8,919 bases of DNA from an uncultured Oribacterium sp. (GCA_900772695.1 CAAGRO010000309.1:1-8919), one strand, 5' to 3'. Counted from the first letter of the stretch, positions 1 to 5,439 are shown. Made by a program: numbers and translations. Notes: generated by a model not told the origin, from the letters alone.

Positions 1-509
1 AGATACATCGGCCCATAAAAATCCAGCGCTAACTGCATCGCTTCCTCATCCGAATCTGCCAGCTTGCGAAAGATCGCCGCCATGTACTCCAGCGGTCCGC
101 CCGCCAGATAATCGTGGTGGAGCTGCGCCAGCTTCGGGTCACGATACTGCTCCAGCGTCAGCATTTTACGGAAATTTGCGGAGAATGTCTCCTTCGTCCA
201 GTGGTCAAACTGCGCCAGGCTGTATGTCCGGATCTTCTCGATCGGCGTGTGCATATACGCTTCCGCGAAACCGTCCGGCTCCGTTTCCGGCATCTCATAC
301 TCTTCTGCACGCTCGTAGTCCATCCGGTTCATCCGCTCTACGATATGATCCAGAATTTCCTGCTTACTGGTGTAATGCTTATACAGCGCCGCTTTCGTAA
401 ACCCCAGCTGCTTCGCGATGTCGCTCATCGACGTGCCCAGATATCCATTCTGCGCAAACAACTCAAGTGCAATGTCTAAAATCCGTTGCTTCGTACCTTC
501 CGCCATCAT
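1..509 (-). CDS. TetR/AcrR-family transcriptional regulator (3' end cut by window edge)
   Basis: About 169 codons are visible, running off the left edge. The N-terminus is a textbook TetR DNA-binding domain: helix 1 is near residues 7-22 (KQRILDIALELFAQNGY), and the helix-turn-helix is near 26-46 (TSMSDIAKQLGFTKAALYKHY) followed by SKQEIL. The rest is the variable ligand-binding/dimerisation part, whose ligand cannot be read from sequence. Two ATGs are adjacent, at 509 and 506. The ribosome site AAAGGAG (520-514) sits 4 nt from the first and 7 nt from the second, so 506 may be the true start. Its own promoter and two operator-like palindromes lie immediately upstream, which implies autorepression. 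It is transcribed in the same direction as the ABC operon but behind that operon's terminator, so it is probably a separate unit controlling itself and genes to the left. Confidence 0.93.
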   Translation of the reverse strand, partial: MMAEGTKQRILDIALELFAQNGYLGTSMSDIAKQLGFTKAALYKHYTSKQEILDHIVERMNRMDYERAEEYEMPETEPDGFAEAYMHTPIEKIRTYSLAQFDHWTKETFSANFRKMLTLEQYRDPKLAQLHHDYLAGGPLEYMAAIFRKLADSDEEAMQLALDFYGPMY

Positions 510-519
510 CTATCTCCTT

Positions 520-569
520 TTACCGAAGTAACCGTTCGGTAACTCTAAGTATAGTTACCGAACGGTTAC
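520..569. promoter_or_regulatory. Paired TetR-type operators
   Basis: Two 16-bp near-palindromes, GTAACCGTTCGGTAAC (528-543) and GTTACCGAACGGTTAC (554-569), are exact reverse complements of each other, with centres 26 bp apart. Each has arms matching 6/7 around the core ACCGnnCGGT. The right one occupies almost all of the 17-bp promoter spacer and the left one covers the expected transcription start. A further half-site, TTACCGAA (520-527), abuts the ribosome site. Autoregulation by the adjacent TetR protein is inferred from this arrangement. Confidence 0.8.
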
Positions 570-576
570 CTGTCAA
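548..576 (-). promoter_or_regulatory. Promoter of the tetR-type gene
   Basis: On the minus strand, TTGACA (576-571) is followed by a 17-bp spacer and TATACT (553-548), a near-consensus housekeeping promoter. Transcription would begin near 541, inside the second operator, about 30 nt before the ribosome site. Confidence 0.85.
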
Positions 577-618
577 TATATTTCATGGATGATCATTCAT
601 AAAATGCCACTTATTTTT

Positions 619-647
619 AAAAAACAGCACCCGTTTCCCGGGTGCTG
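619..647 (-). terminator. Intrinsic terminator of the ABC transporter operon
   Basis: A perfect 9-bp stem, CAGCACCCG (625-633) with CGGGTGCTG (639-647), has a 5-nt loop and is followed on the minus strand by six U (624-619). It lies directly after the stop codon of the ABC ATPase gene and separates that operon from the tetR promoter. Confidence 0.92.
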
Positions 648-654
648 CGTTTTC

Positions 655-1419
655 TTACAGTATGTTCTTGTATCGTCCGAGGAAGCTCTGCATGCGTTCG
701 TTCCCGGAGTTGAATACGTGCTCCGGGGTGCCTTCTTCGACGATGACACCGTCGGCCATGAAGATGACCTTATCGGAGATGTCGCGGGCGAAGGCCATCT
801 CATGGGTGACGATCACCATCGCGATGTGGAGATCCTTCAGGGACTTGATGACCTTCAGGACTTCGCCGGTGAGCTCCGGGTCGAGGGCGCTGGTCGGCTC
901 ATCGAAGAAAAGCACCTTCGGGTTCAGCGCCAGCGCACGGGCGATGGCGACGCGCTGCTGCTGTCCGCCGGAGAGCTGGTACGGATAGTACTTCTCCTTA
1001 TCGGCGAGGCCCATCTTCTCGAGGAGCTCGCGGCCGATCTTCTCTGCTTCTGCACGAGGCTTCTTCTGCACATGAATGACCGCGTCGGTCACGTTCTGCA
1101 GGACATTCCAGTGTGGAAAGAGGTTAAACTGCTGGAAGACGAGGCCGTAGACCTGTTTGATCTTCCGGAGTGTTTCCTTATCGGCGTATGCTGCACGCCC
1201 GTCGGAAGCATTGTCCGCAACCACCGTATCCTCATACTTCAGCGTGCCGGCATCCATCGTTTCGAGCAGGGTGGCGCAGCGAAGCAGGGTGGACTTGCCG
1301 GAACCGGACGGACCGATGATCGACACGATCTCGCCATCCGCGACGGTCAGACTGATATCCCGGAGGACCTGGAGGTCACCGAAGCTTTTCTTTACGTTTT
1401 TCATTTCGAGCAGATTCAT
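655..1419 (-). CDS. Polar amino-acid ABC transporter ATP-binding protein (GlnQ/HisP-like)
   Basis: The 254-residue cytoplasmic ATPase powers import by the adjacent permease and binding protein. Visible motifs in order: Walker A GPSGSGKST (36-44), Q-loop FQQFNLFPHWNVLQN (95-109), signature LSGGQQQR (149-156), Walker B VLFFDEP (169-175), D-loop SALDPE (177-182) and switch histidine H206 in VTHEM. The FNLFPH stretch and overall length fit the polar amino-acid (GlnQ/ArtP/HisP) class. Residues about 63-85 form a slightly longer loop than in the shortest family members. The start is supported by AAGGAGG (1432-1426) 6 nt upstream. That ribosome site overlaps the permease stop codon (gap 11 nt), so the two genes are probably translationally coupled. 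It is the last gene before a strong terminator. The substrate cannot be fixed from this subunit. Confidence 0.95.
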   Translation of the reverse strand: MNLLEMKNVKKSFGDLQVLRDISLTVADGEIVSIIGPSGSGKSTLLRCATLLETMDAGTLKYEDTVVADNASDGRAAYADKETLRKIKQVYGLVFQQFNLFPHWNVLQNVTDAVIHVQKKPRAEAEKIGRELLEKMGLADKEKYYPYQLSGGQQQRVAIARALALNPKVLFFDEPTSALDPELTGEVLKVIKSLKDLHIAMVIVTHEMAFARDISDKVIFMADGVIVEEGTPEHVFNSGNERMQSFLGRYKNIL

Positions 1420-1430
1420 CGCGTACCTCC

Positions 1431-2081
1431 TTATTTATAGTAGTTCATCTTCTTCTCGATGCGCTCCATGAGGAGGGCGACAATGAAGTTAAAGACATAG
1501 TAGAACACGCCGGCGACGATGAGCGGCGTCATCGAGGTCTGGCTGGACGACAGGGCTTTCGCCTTCGTGAACATCTCCATGACCGAGATGGAGAACGCGA
1601 GCGAGGTGTCCTTGACGAGGGTGATGACCTCGTTCGTGACGGACGGCAGGATGCGCTTCAGCACCTGCGGCAGGATGATGCGGGAGAAGCTCTGCACGCG
1701 GGTGTAGCCGAGGATGTCGGCGGCCTCGTACTGTCCGACCGGCATGGACTGGATGCCCGAGCGGTAGATCTCTGCGAAGTAGGCGGCGTAGTTGATGATG
1801 AAGCCGATGTAGACGGCGGAATTACGGTAGGTCGGGCTCAGCTTGATGTGGCAGAGGTAGTACGGACCGTAATACACGACGAAGAGCTGCAGCATCAGCG
1901 GGGTGCCACGCATGATGGAGATGTAGGCCTTCGTGAGTCCGCTCACGACGCCGTTTTTCGACATACGCCCGAAGGCCACCAGCAGGCCCAGCGGCAGGCT
2001 GAACAGCAGGGTGATGGCGAAGATCTCGACCGAAACGCCAAGTCCCTTCAGTAGTTCCAGGATGATCTGTGACAGTGCCAA
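1431..2081 (-). CDS. Polar amino-acid ABC transporter permease (HisM/GlnP-like), TTG start
   Basis: The 216-residue integral membrane protein carries the ABC permease domain for polar amino acids. It has hydrophobic segments near residues 12-37, 59-78, 90-108 and 185-205, the conserved MRGTPLMLQLF element near 57-67, and the EAA coupling loop near 119-138 (EAADILGYTR followed by ILPQ) that docks on the ATPase. It would form a homodimeric channel, since only one permease gene is present. The start chosen is TTG at 2081: a strong GGAGG (2094-2090 region) lies 7-8 nt upstream. The frame is closed by TAA at 2105-2103, and the only upstream alternative, TTG at 2102, precedes the ribosome site and has none of its own. 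The stop codon overlaps the next gene's ribosome site. Confidence 0.92.
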   Translation of the reverse strand: MALSQIILELLKGLGVSVEIFAITLLFSLPLGLLVAFGRMSKNGVVSGLTKAYISIMRGTPLMLQLFVVYYGPYYLCHIKLSPTYRNSAVYIGFIINYAAYFAEIYRSGIQSMPVGQYEAADILGYTRVQSFSRIILPQVLKRILPSVTNEVITLVKDTSLAFSISVMEMFTKAKALSSSQTSMTPLIVAGVFYYVFNFIVALLMERIEKKMNYYK

Positions 2082-2122
2082 GGTATTTCCTCCAAAAAAC
2101 AATTATTCATGGCTTATCATGC

Positions 2123-2167
2123 GCACGCTCCTGCGGGCCGCCTTTCAGCGGTTCTCCGCACGCGTGC
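2123..2167 (-). other. Third intercistronic hairpin, upstream of the permease ribosome site
   Basis: Nested complementary arms: GCACGC/GCGTGC (outer), TGCGG/CCGCA (middle) and CCGC/GCGG (inner), with small internal loops. It ends about 30 nt before the permease GGAGG. It could block nuclease entry or influence translation of the permease. A run of six U (2099-2094) lies further downstream, too far away for a classical terminator. Confidence 0.45.
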
Positions 2168-2221
2168 ACGCACAACACAACCAGACTTCATCATATCATA
2201 TTCTCGCGAAATCCGAAGCCT

Positions 2222-2253
2222 GGAACACAGCTTTCTGCATAAAGCGGTGCTCC
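2222..2253 (-). other. Second intercistronic hairpin
   Basis: Arms of 13 nt (minus strand GGAGCACCGCTTT with AAAGCTGTGTTCC) pair with one G-U and one mismatch around a 6-nt loop. No U tract follows. The role is unknown. Confidence 0.4.
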
Positions 2254-2283
2254 GAACATGAGAAGCCCTTAAACGCAAATATA

Positions 2284-2333
2284 ACCTGACAGGAGTCCGG
2301 CCCGGTGTCTGCCGGAGCCCTCTCCCATCAGGT
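2284..2333 (-). terminator. Hairpin after the binding-protein gene (possible leaky terminator or mRNA stabiliser)
   Basis: Outer arms ACCTGA and TCAGGT (2284-2289 and 2328-2333) enclose a GC-rich inner stem TCCGGC/GCCGGA (2296-2301 and 2311-2316), with GAG/CTC pairing possible between. The 3' side on the minus strand reads UUAUAUUUGCGUUU, which is U-rich but interrupted. It begins about 22 nt after the stop codon. A leaky terminator and an RNA-stabilising structure are equally plausible. Confidence 0.5.
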
Positions 2334-2355
2334 CCAATGTCTACACTCGCATGTA

Positions 2356-3249
2356 TCACTTCAGGGTGAATACGTCGGAGCCGAACCAGTCGTTCGAAAT
2401 CTTTGCTACGGTTCCGTCGTCCTTCATCTCCATGAGGGTATCGTAAACGGCCTTCGCAAGCTCGTCCTCGCCCTTCTTGAAGCCGATGCCGTACTCCTCT
2501 GCGGAGAGGGTATCATCGAGAATCTTCATATCCTTACCGGAAGACTTGATCTGGTAGCCGGCGACGATGCTGTCCATGCAAACTGCATCACAGGCACCGG
2601 ACTCGAGATCCATGAGCGCCGTGTTGTAGTCCGCAACCTCGGTCATCGATCCGAAGCTTGCGCTGAGCTCAGCATCATCCTGCAGTGCAGCGAGTCCGGA
2701 AGAATCCTTCTGAACCTCGACCGCCTTGCCTGCGAGATCCGCCTTCGACGCGATATCGCTGTCCGCATTGACGACGAATACCTGATTGTTCGCCATGTAC
2801 GGGCCTACCCAGGTGTAGGCGTCCTCACGGCCCTGCATCGTGAAACCGTTCCAGATGCAGTCAATGTTGCCGGACTCGAGCTCCATGTCCTTCGCATCCC
2901 AGTTGATCGGCTGCGGTACGAACTCGAGGCCGAGGCGGGAAGCCACTTCCTTCGCGAGGTCGAGGTCGAAGCCGGTGAACTCTCCATCATCACCGACGAA
3001 GCCCATCGGCGGGAACTCCTGATCGAAACCAACGGTGAACTTGCCGCTCGGTGTCTTTACGGTTCCCTCTGCGGCCGCTGTGGTATCTCCTGCCGCCTCG
3101 GTGGTGGCTGCCTCCGTAGCTGCTGCGGTGGTCGCTGCCTCGGTCGCTGCTGCCGTAGTCGCCGCCGGTGTCGAGCTGGAAGAACCACAACCCGCAAGCG
3201 CACCCGCCACCATCATCGCCGCTGTCATCATCGCTAAAGTCTTTTTCAT
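2356..3249 (-). CDS. Amino-acid ABC transporter substrate-binding lipoprotein (family 3)
   Basis: The 297-residue extracytoplasmic receptor captures the amino acid and delivers it to the permease. It has a signal peptide (MKK, then a hydrophobic run) ending in lipobox LAGC, so Cys21 is the likely lipidation site. Next comes a low-complexity tether (about residues 22-66) built on the repeat ATTAAATEA, then a family 3 binding fold starting KFTVGFDQEFPPMGF (70-84). GFDLDLAKEVASRLG (93-107) and NGFTMQGRED (134-143) are typical of polar amino-acid binders, and R141 matches the arginine that holds the substrate carboxylate. The start at 3249 is set by AGGAGGAG just upstream; an in-frame ATG-like extension to 3267 would place the ribosome site inside the gene. 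It is first in the operon, with its own promoter. The exact substrate is not evident. Confidence 0.95.
   Translation of the reverse strand: MKKTLAMMTAAMMVAGALAGCGSSSSTPAATTAAATEAATTAAATEAATTEAAGDTTAAAEGTVKTPSGKFTVGFDQEFPPMGFVGDDGEFTGFDLDLAKEVASRLGLEFVPQPINWDAKDMELESGNIDCIWNGFTMQGREDAYTWVGPYMANNQVFVVNADSDIASKADLAGKAVEVQKDSSGLAALQDDAELSASFGSMTEVADYNTALMDLESGACDAVCMDSIVAGYQIKSSGKDMKILDDTLSAEEYGIGFKKGEDELAKAVYDTLMEMKDDGTVAKISNDWFGSDVFTLK
3067..3171 (-). repeat. Ala/Thr/Glu-rich tether repeats within the binding-protein gene
   Basis: These codons encode two exact copies of ATTAAATEA (residues 30-38 and 39-47) followed by partial copies to about residue 61. It is a flexible linker between the lipid anchor and the binding fold. 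Such tracts vary in length between strains and can confuse assembly. Confidence 0.75.
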
Positions 3250-3324
3250 AATTATCTCCTCCTGCACTCCCGTGCGACGAGAAGCCTCCTCAAGCCCCTC
3301 GTGAAACTCTCTTTATGATTCAAC

Positions 3325-3353
3325 ACTCTACCATGGTAAAGCAGTGATGTCAA
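3325..3353 (-). promoter_or_regulatory. Promoter of the amino-acid ABC operon, with embedded palindrome
   Basis: On the minus strand, TTGACA (3353-3348), a 17-bp spacer and TAGAGT (3330-3325) form a good promoter about 75 nt before the start codon. A perfect 10-bp palindrome, TACCATGGTA (3329-3338), overlaps the -10 and could be a repressor half-site pair. No regulator can be named. The leader between promoter and gene can form a small GCAC/GTGC hairpin and an ACGAG/CTCGT pairing, but I recognise no riboswitch. Confidence 0.7.
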
Positions 3354-3423
3354 CCATAAGTTTCAGTGTTCTTTATCACGAAGACTGGTCTCTAAAGTAA
3401 TCCCTGTTATTGTCTGGAATATA

Positions 3424-3469
3424 GAGCTTTCAAGAGCTTTCAATGTGCTTCACACGATTTACGTGTAAG
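3424..3469. other. Short repeats and hairpin in the spacer after the ATPase gene
   Basis: An exact 10-bp tandem duplication, GAGCTTTCAA (3424-3433 and 3434-3443), is followed by an imperfect hairpin. CTT plus ACACG (3448-3456) pairs with CGTGTAAG (3462-3469), with one bulged base. The hairpin may mark the 3' end of the ATPase transcript, but without a U tract it is not a standard terminator. I see no gene in 3250-3496. Confidence 0.4.
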
Positions 3470-3486
3470 GAGTTTGCGCCTATAAT
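3458..3486 (+). promoter_or_regulatory. Promoter-like sequence reading antisense into the ATPase gene
   Basis: TTTACG (3458-3463), a 17-bp spacer and a perfect TATAAT (3481-3486) lie on the plus strand just outside the ATPase stop codon. A transcript would start near 3493 and run antisense to the ATPase 3' end. It could be chance in an AT-rich spacer. Confidence 0.3.
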
Positions 3487-3496
3487 TTATGATTCC

Positions 3497-4894
3497 TCAG
3501 CGATAAATGTCGTCCAGTGTCAGCAGATGGACCTCTCCTCGTTTCTCTGCTTCCAGCAGGCCGTCCGTGAAGCCTCCTTTTGAGAAGATATAGTAGTGGT
3601 AGCGCTGGCCCTGACCGAAAACGGAAGCATAATCACGTATCAGTTCGAGCTCATCCACGCCGATTTTTTCATTTCTGTATTTGCAGGAGCCGATGATGTA
3701 TTCATGACCACTCACCGGTGTTCCTACGATGTCAATCTGAATCTGCTTCTTTTTCCGGGCATCAGTTCCCCACCACTGACCGATTTCGCTCAGCTCGATC
3801 GGCAGGTCTTCCGCATAATACAAGAGATAATCCTGACACATTTTCTCGAATATCAAGCCCATATAGTCCGGCAGGTACTGCTTCACGGCATGCGGATAGG
3901 TCTTCGTGATGCGTCCTGAATCGATCGCACTCATGTTGATCGGAACGAAACGGTACCAGAAACGGAAGAATAGATCATCCAGCATGTAGATCGTTTTCTT
4001 CCCCGACTTCTCGGTGATGGGCGTTTCCTTTTTCACGATGCCGAGGTCAATGAGGGTCTTCAGATGCTTGGATGTGATAGAAGACTCTTCTCCTGTTTTC
4101 GTTACGATTTCGTTAAGACGAGAGGCTCCTTCTGCAATCGATTTAATGATGGCATTATAAATCGCCGGTTCCCGCAGTTCCTGCTTCAGTAGATTCCCCG
4201 GCTCCTCGTAAAGATAGCTGGAGCGGTCAAAGAGATTTTCGAGGAGGGCATCATCCACGTCGCCCCGGACATCCAGTTTATTGATATAATGTGGAACCCC
4301 ACCGGTGATGCCATAAATAAGTGCATTGTCCTCATGAGATAACAGCGGATGGAAAACCGCCGTCTCCTTATAATCGAGCGGTTCGATTTTAAACTGCGCT
4401 GTGCGACGTCCATACAGAGGACTTTCCTTTCCTAAAACCTGATTTTCCATGAAACTCATCGAGGATCCACACAGGATCAGAAACATCTTCGAGTCGGACC
4501 ACGTATGGTCGATGAGATGCTGGAGCATCGCGGAAATCGCAGGCTTCGCCTTCGCAAGGTATGGGTATTCATCGATGACAAACACGATCCGCTCTTTCAT
4601 GGCCAGCATCGTCAGCTCCGACAGCGCAGCATCATAGCTTGTAAACTGAGGCGCGGACAGCGCATCCGGCCGCTCATAGCTCATGATGGCCCGCGACAGA
4701 GCTTCGAGATTTTCGATTCCCGTCGTATTCAGGGCAGAGAAAAAGACCGTCGGTTTATCCTTGCAGAACTGATTGATCAGCGCTGTTTTACCGACGCGAC
4801 GCCGGCCATAGATAATCACACACTCAAAACGATCATCGTTGTAACGCTTATTTAATTTATGAAGCTCATTCTCTCGACAATAGAACGCTTGCAT
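3497..4894 (-). CDS. AAA-family ATPase with C-terminal DUF234 domain
   Basis: The 465-residue protein has the architecture of ATPase_2/DUF234 proteins (COG1672-like), whose cellular role is not established. Walker A is GRRRVGKTAL (30-39), Walker B IVFVIDEYPYL (103-113), and a sensor-like strand is LILCGSSMSFM (139-149). A winged-helix segment lies near 243-292 (AIYNAIIKSIAEGASRLNEI). The C-terminal DUF234 part (about 320-465) has PD-(D/E)XK-like elements: FEKMCQDYL (349-357), QIDIVG with D388, then GSCKYRNE (402-409), where the usual acidic residue before C-K is Ser403. The start at 4894 follows GAGGAGG; reading further upstream only translates leader repeats. It is monocistronic. Its GC content by eye is lower than that of the fumarase, malic enzyme and ABC genes, suggesting separate acquisition. 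Possible roles include DNA binding/remodelling or mobile-element biology, none shown here. Confidence 0.9.
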   Translation of the reverse strand: MQAFYCRENELHKLNKRYNDDRFECVIIYGRRRVGKTALINQFCKDKPTVFFSALNTTGIENLEALSRAIMSYERPDALSAPQFTSYDAALSELTMLAMKERIVFVIDEYPYLAKAKPAISAMLQHLIDHTWSDSKMFLILCGSSMSFMENQVLGKESPLYGRRTAQFKIEPLDYKETAVFHPLLSHEDNALIYGITGGVPHYINKLDVRGDVDDALLENLFDRSSYLYEEPGNLLKQELREPAIYNAIIKSIAEGASRLNEIVTKTGEESSITSKHLKTLIDLGIVKKETPITEKSGKKTIYMLDDLFFRFWYRFVPINMSAIDSGRITKTYPHAVKQYLPDYMGLIFEKMCQDYLLYYAEDLPIELSEIGQWWGTDARKKKQIQIDIVGTPVSGHEYIIGSCKYRNEKIGVDELELIRDYASVFGQGQRYHYYIFSKGGFTDGLLEAEKRGEVHLLTLDDIYR

Positions 4895-4912
4895 GATGCC
4901 TCCTCGTAAAAG

Positions 4913-4957
4913 CTGAATCGCAAAATACTGAATCATAAGAAACTGAATCGTAAGGAA
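4913..4957. repeat. Three 15-bp tandem repeats in the ATPase 5' leader
   Basis: Three consecutive 15-bp units begin CTGAATC (4913-4927, 4928-4942, 4943-4957), with the first 7 bases identical and AT-rich, partly conserved tails. They lie between the predicted transcription start and the ribosome site of the ATPase gene. They could be binding sites, for example for autoregulation by the ATPase's winged helix, or simple slippage repeats. A related word, TTTATGATTCCTCAG, occurs in inverted orientation at the other end of the gene (3486-3500). Confidence 0.7.
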
Positions 4958-4970
4958 GTTATTTATGATT

Positions 4971-4999
4971 ATATTAAACGAATGACCGGATGATGTAAA
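4971..4999 (-). promoter_or_regulatory. Promoter of the DUF234 ATPase gene
   Basis: On the minus strand, TTTACA (4999-4994), 17 bp and TAATAT (4976-4971) form a promoter. A perfect TATAAT overlaps at 4973-4968 with a less ideal 20-bp spacing. The first TAATGKCA repeat core (5007-5014) lies 8 bp upstream of the -35, so anything bound to the array could affect this promoter. Confidence 0.6.
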
Positions 5000-5009
5000 G
5001 AGCAACTGC

Positions 5010-5091
5010 CATTATATACTTCACAAACCTGGTTACTGACGAAGCGATGACATTATATATTTCACAAACCTGGCTTCTGGCGAGGATGTGC
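5010..5091. repeat. Two adjacent 41-bp direct repeats
   Basis: These are the best preserved units of the array, 5010-5050 and 5051-5091. CATTATATA, TTCACAAACCTGG, CTG and CGA are identical in register between the two copies, with differences concentrated in the last ten bases. A third unit begins at 5092 with CATTA and then diverges. Confidence 0.85.
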
Positions 5092-5104
5092 CATTAACTC
5101 GAGC

Positions 5105-5125
5105 TCTTCGGCAGCGAAGAATTTT
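5105..5125 (+). other. Small terminator-like hairpin in the repeat region
   Basis: TCTTCG (5105-5110) and CGAAGA (5115-5120) form a 6-bp stem with a GCAG loop, followed on the plus strand by ATTTTT. It marks the end of the left, minus-oriented block of repeats. No plus-strand gene precedes it, so it may be incidental or part of an untranslated RNA. Confidence 0.35.
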
Positions 5126-5385
5126 TGGTAAAATCCCTGTTTTTGACGCAAAACCGTCCTTTTTCCAATGAATGACACTAGGTAAAAATCGAGTATTCTT
5201 AAGAAATCTCATATGGGAAACTTTTTTAAGATGATATCTAATGTCAAACTTCCGGGACAGGGACAGTCTGTGAAAATATATAATGGCACGAGACTTCAGG
5301 AAACGGTTTTTGCGAAAGTGTCCTAATGTCACAAGTATGAGAAACGGGGGGATTGTGTCAAAAGTAAAAAAATCTAATGGCAGCA

Positions 5386-5439
5386 CAGGGAAATTTCCCT
5401 GATTGGTGAAAAATCGGAGCTTTCCAGGCCTGCCTGGAA
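5386..5439. other. Two palindromes at the end of the repeat region
   Basis: A perfect 16-bp palindrome, CAGGGAAATTTCCCTG (5386-5401), starts three bases after the last repeat core. A second inverted repeat, TTCCAGGC/GCCTGGAA (5422-5429 and 5432-5439), follows. Both lie downstream of the malic enzyme terminator. They could be protein-binding sites or RNA hairpins; nothing in the sequence decides. Confidence 0.5.

Larger units (their letters stand above)
2082..2355 (-). other. Structured intercistronic region between binding-protein and permease genes
   Basis: This 274-base gap has no credible gene. On the transcribed minus strand it can form three successive hairpins (2284-2333, 2222-2253 and 2123-2167), none followed directly by a good U tract. 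A gap like this after the binding-protein gene fits partial termination, RNA processing or 3'-end protection, which would make binding protein exceed permease. That is an inference. A TATGAT sequence on the minus strand near 2200 could be a weak internal -10, but I see no convincing -35. Confidence 0.6.
5007..5382. repeat. Degenerate interspersed repeat array with TAATGKCA cores in two opposed blocks
   Basis: Seven exact cores are visible. Three are on the minus strand (read as TGMCATTA at 5007-5014, 5048-5055 and 5089-5096, spaced 41 and 41). Four are on the plus strand (TAATGKCA at 5239-5246, 5281-5288, 5324-5331 and 5375-5382, spaced 42, 43 and 51). A one-mismatch copy, TGACACTA, is at 5173-5180, 84 bp after the third. 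Within each block K alternates G and T. The best conserved unit also carries TGTGAAA just before the core; the stretch TATATAATGGCA with TGTGAAAA (5270-5288) is inverted relative to 5048-5067. Between cores, a CAGGAAACGG / CAGAAGCCAGG-like segment recurs. It is not a CRISPR: the repeats are short and diverged and the spacers are related to one another. Its function is unknown. Confidence 0.65.

Noticed and set aside
2284..2350. Glycine-type riboswitch after the binding-protein gene (GGGAGAG and TCAGG words)
   Set aside because: The conserved core expected in that class (GCCGAAGG-like and CTCTCAGGC with A-rich joins) is not present. The words are explained by a plain hairpin.
4895..5005. Upstream 37-residue extension of the DUF234 ATPase
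   Set aside because: It would translate the 15-bp leader repeats and pass through the predicted promoter. The GAGGAGG ribosome site directly precedes ATG 4894.
5300..5316. Catabolite-repression (cre) site near AGGAAACGGTTTTTG
   Set aside because: The central CG and the flanking TG/CA do not align with the cre consensus, and no promoter is adjacent.
5007..5382. CRISPR array
   Set aside because: The conserved core is only 8 bp (about 20 bp at best), units occur in both orientations, the intervening sequences resemble each other, and no cas genes are present.
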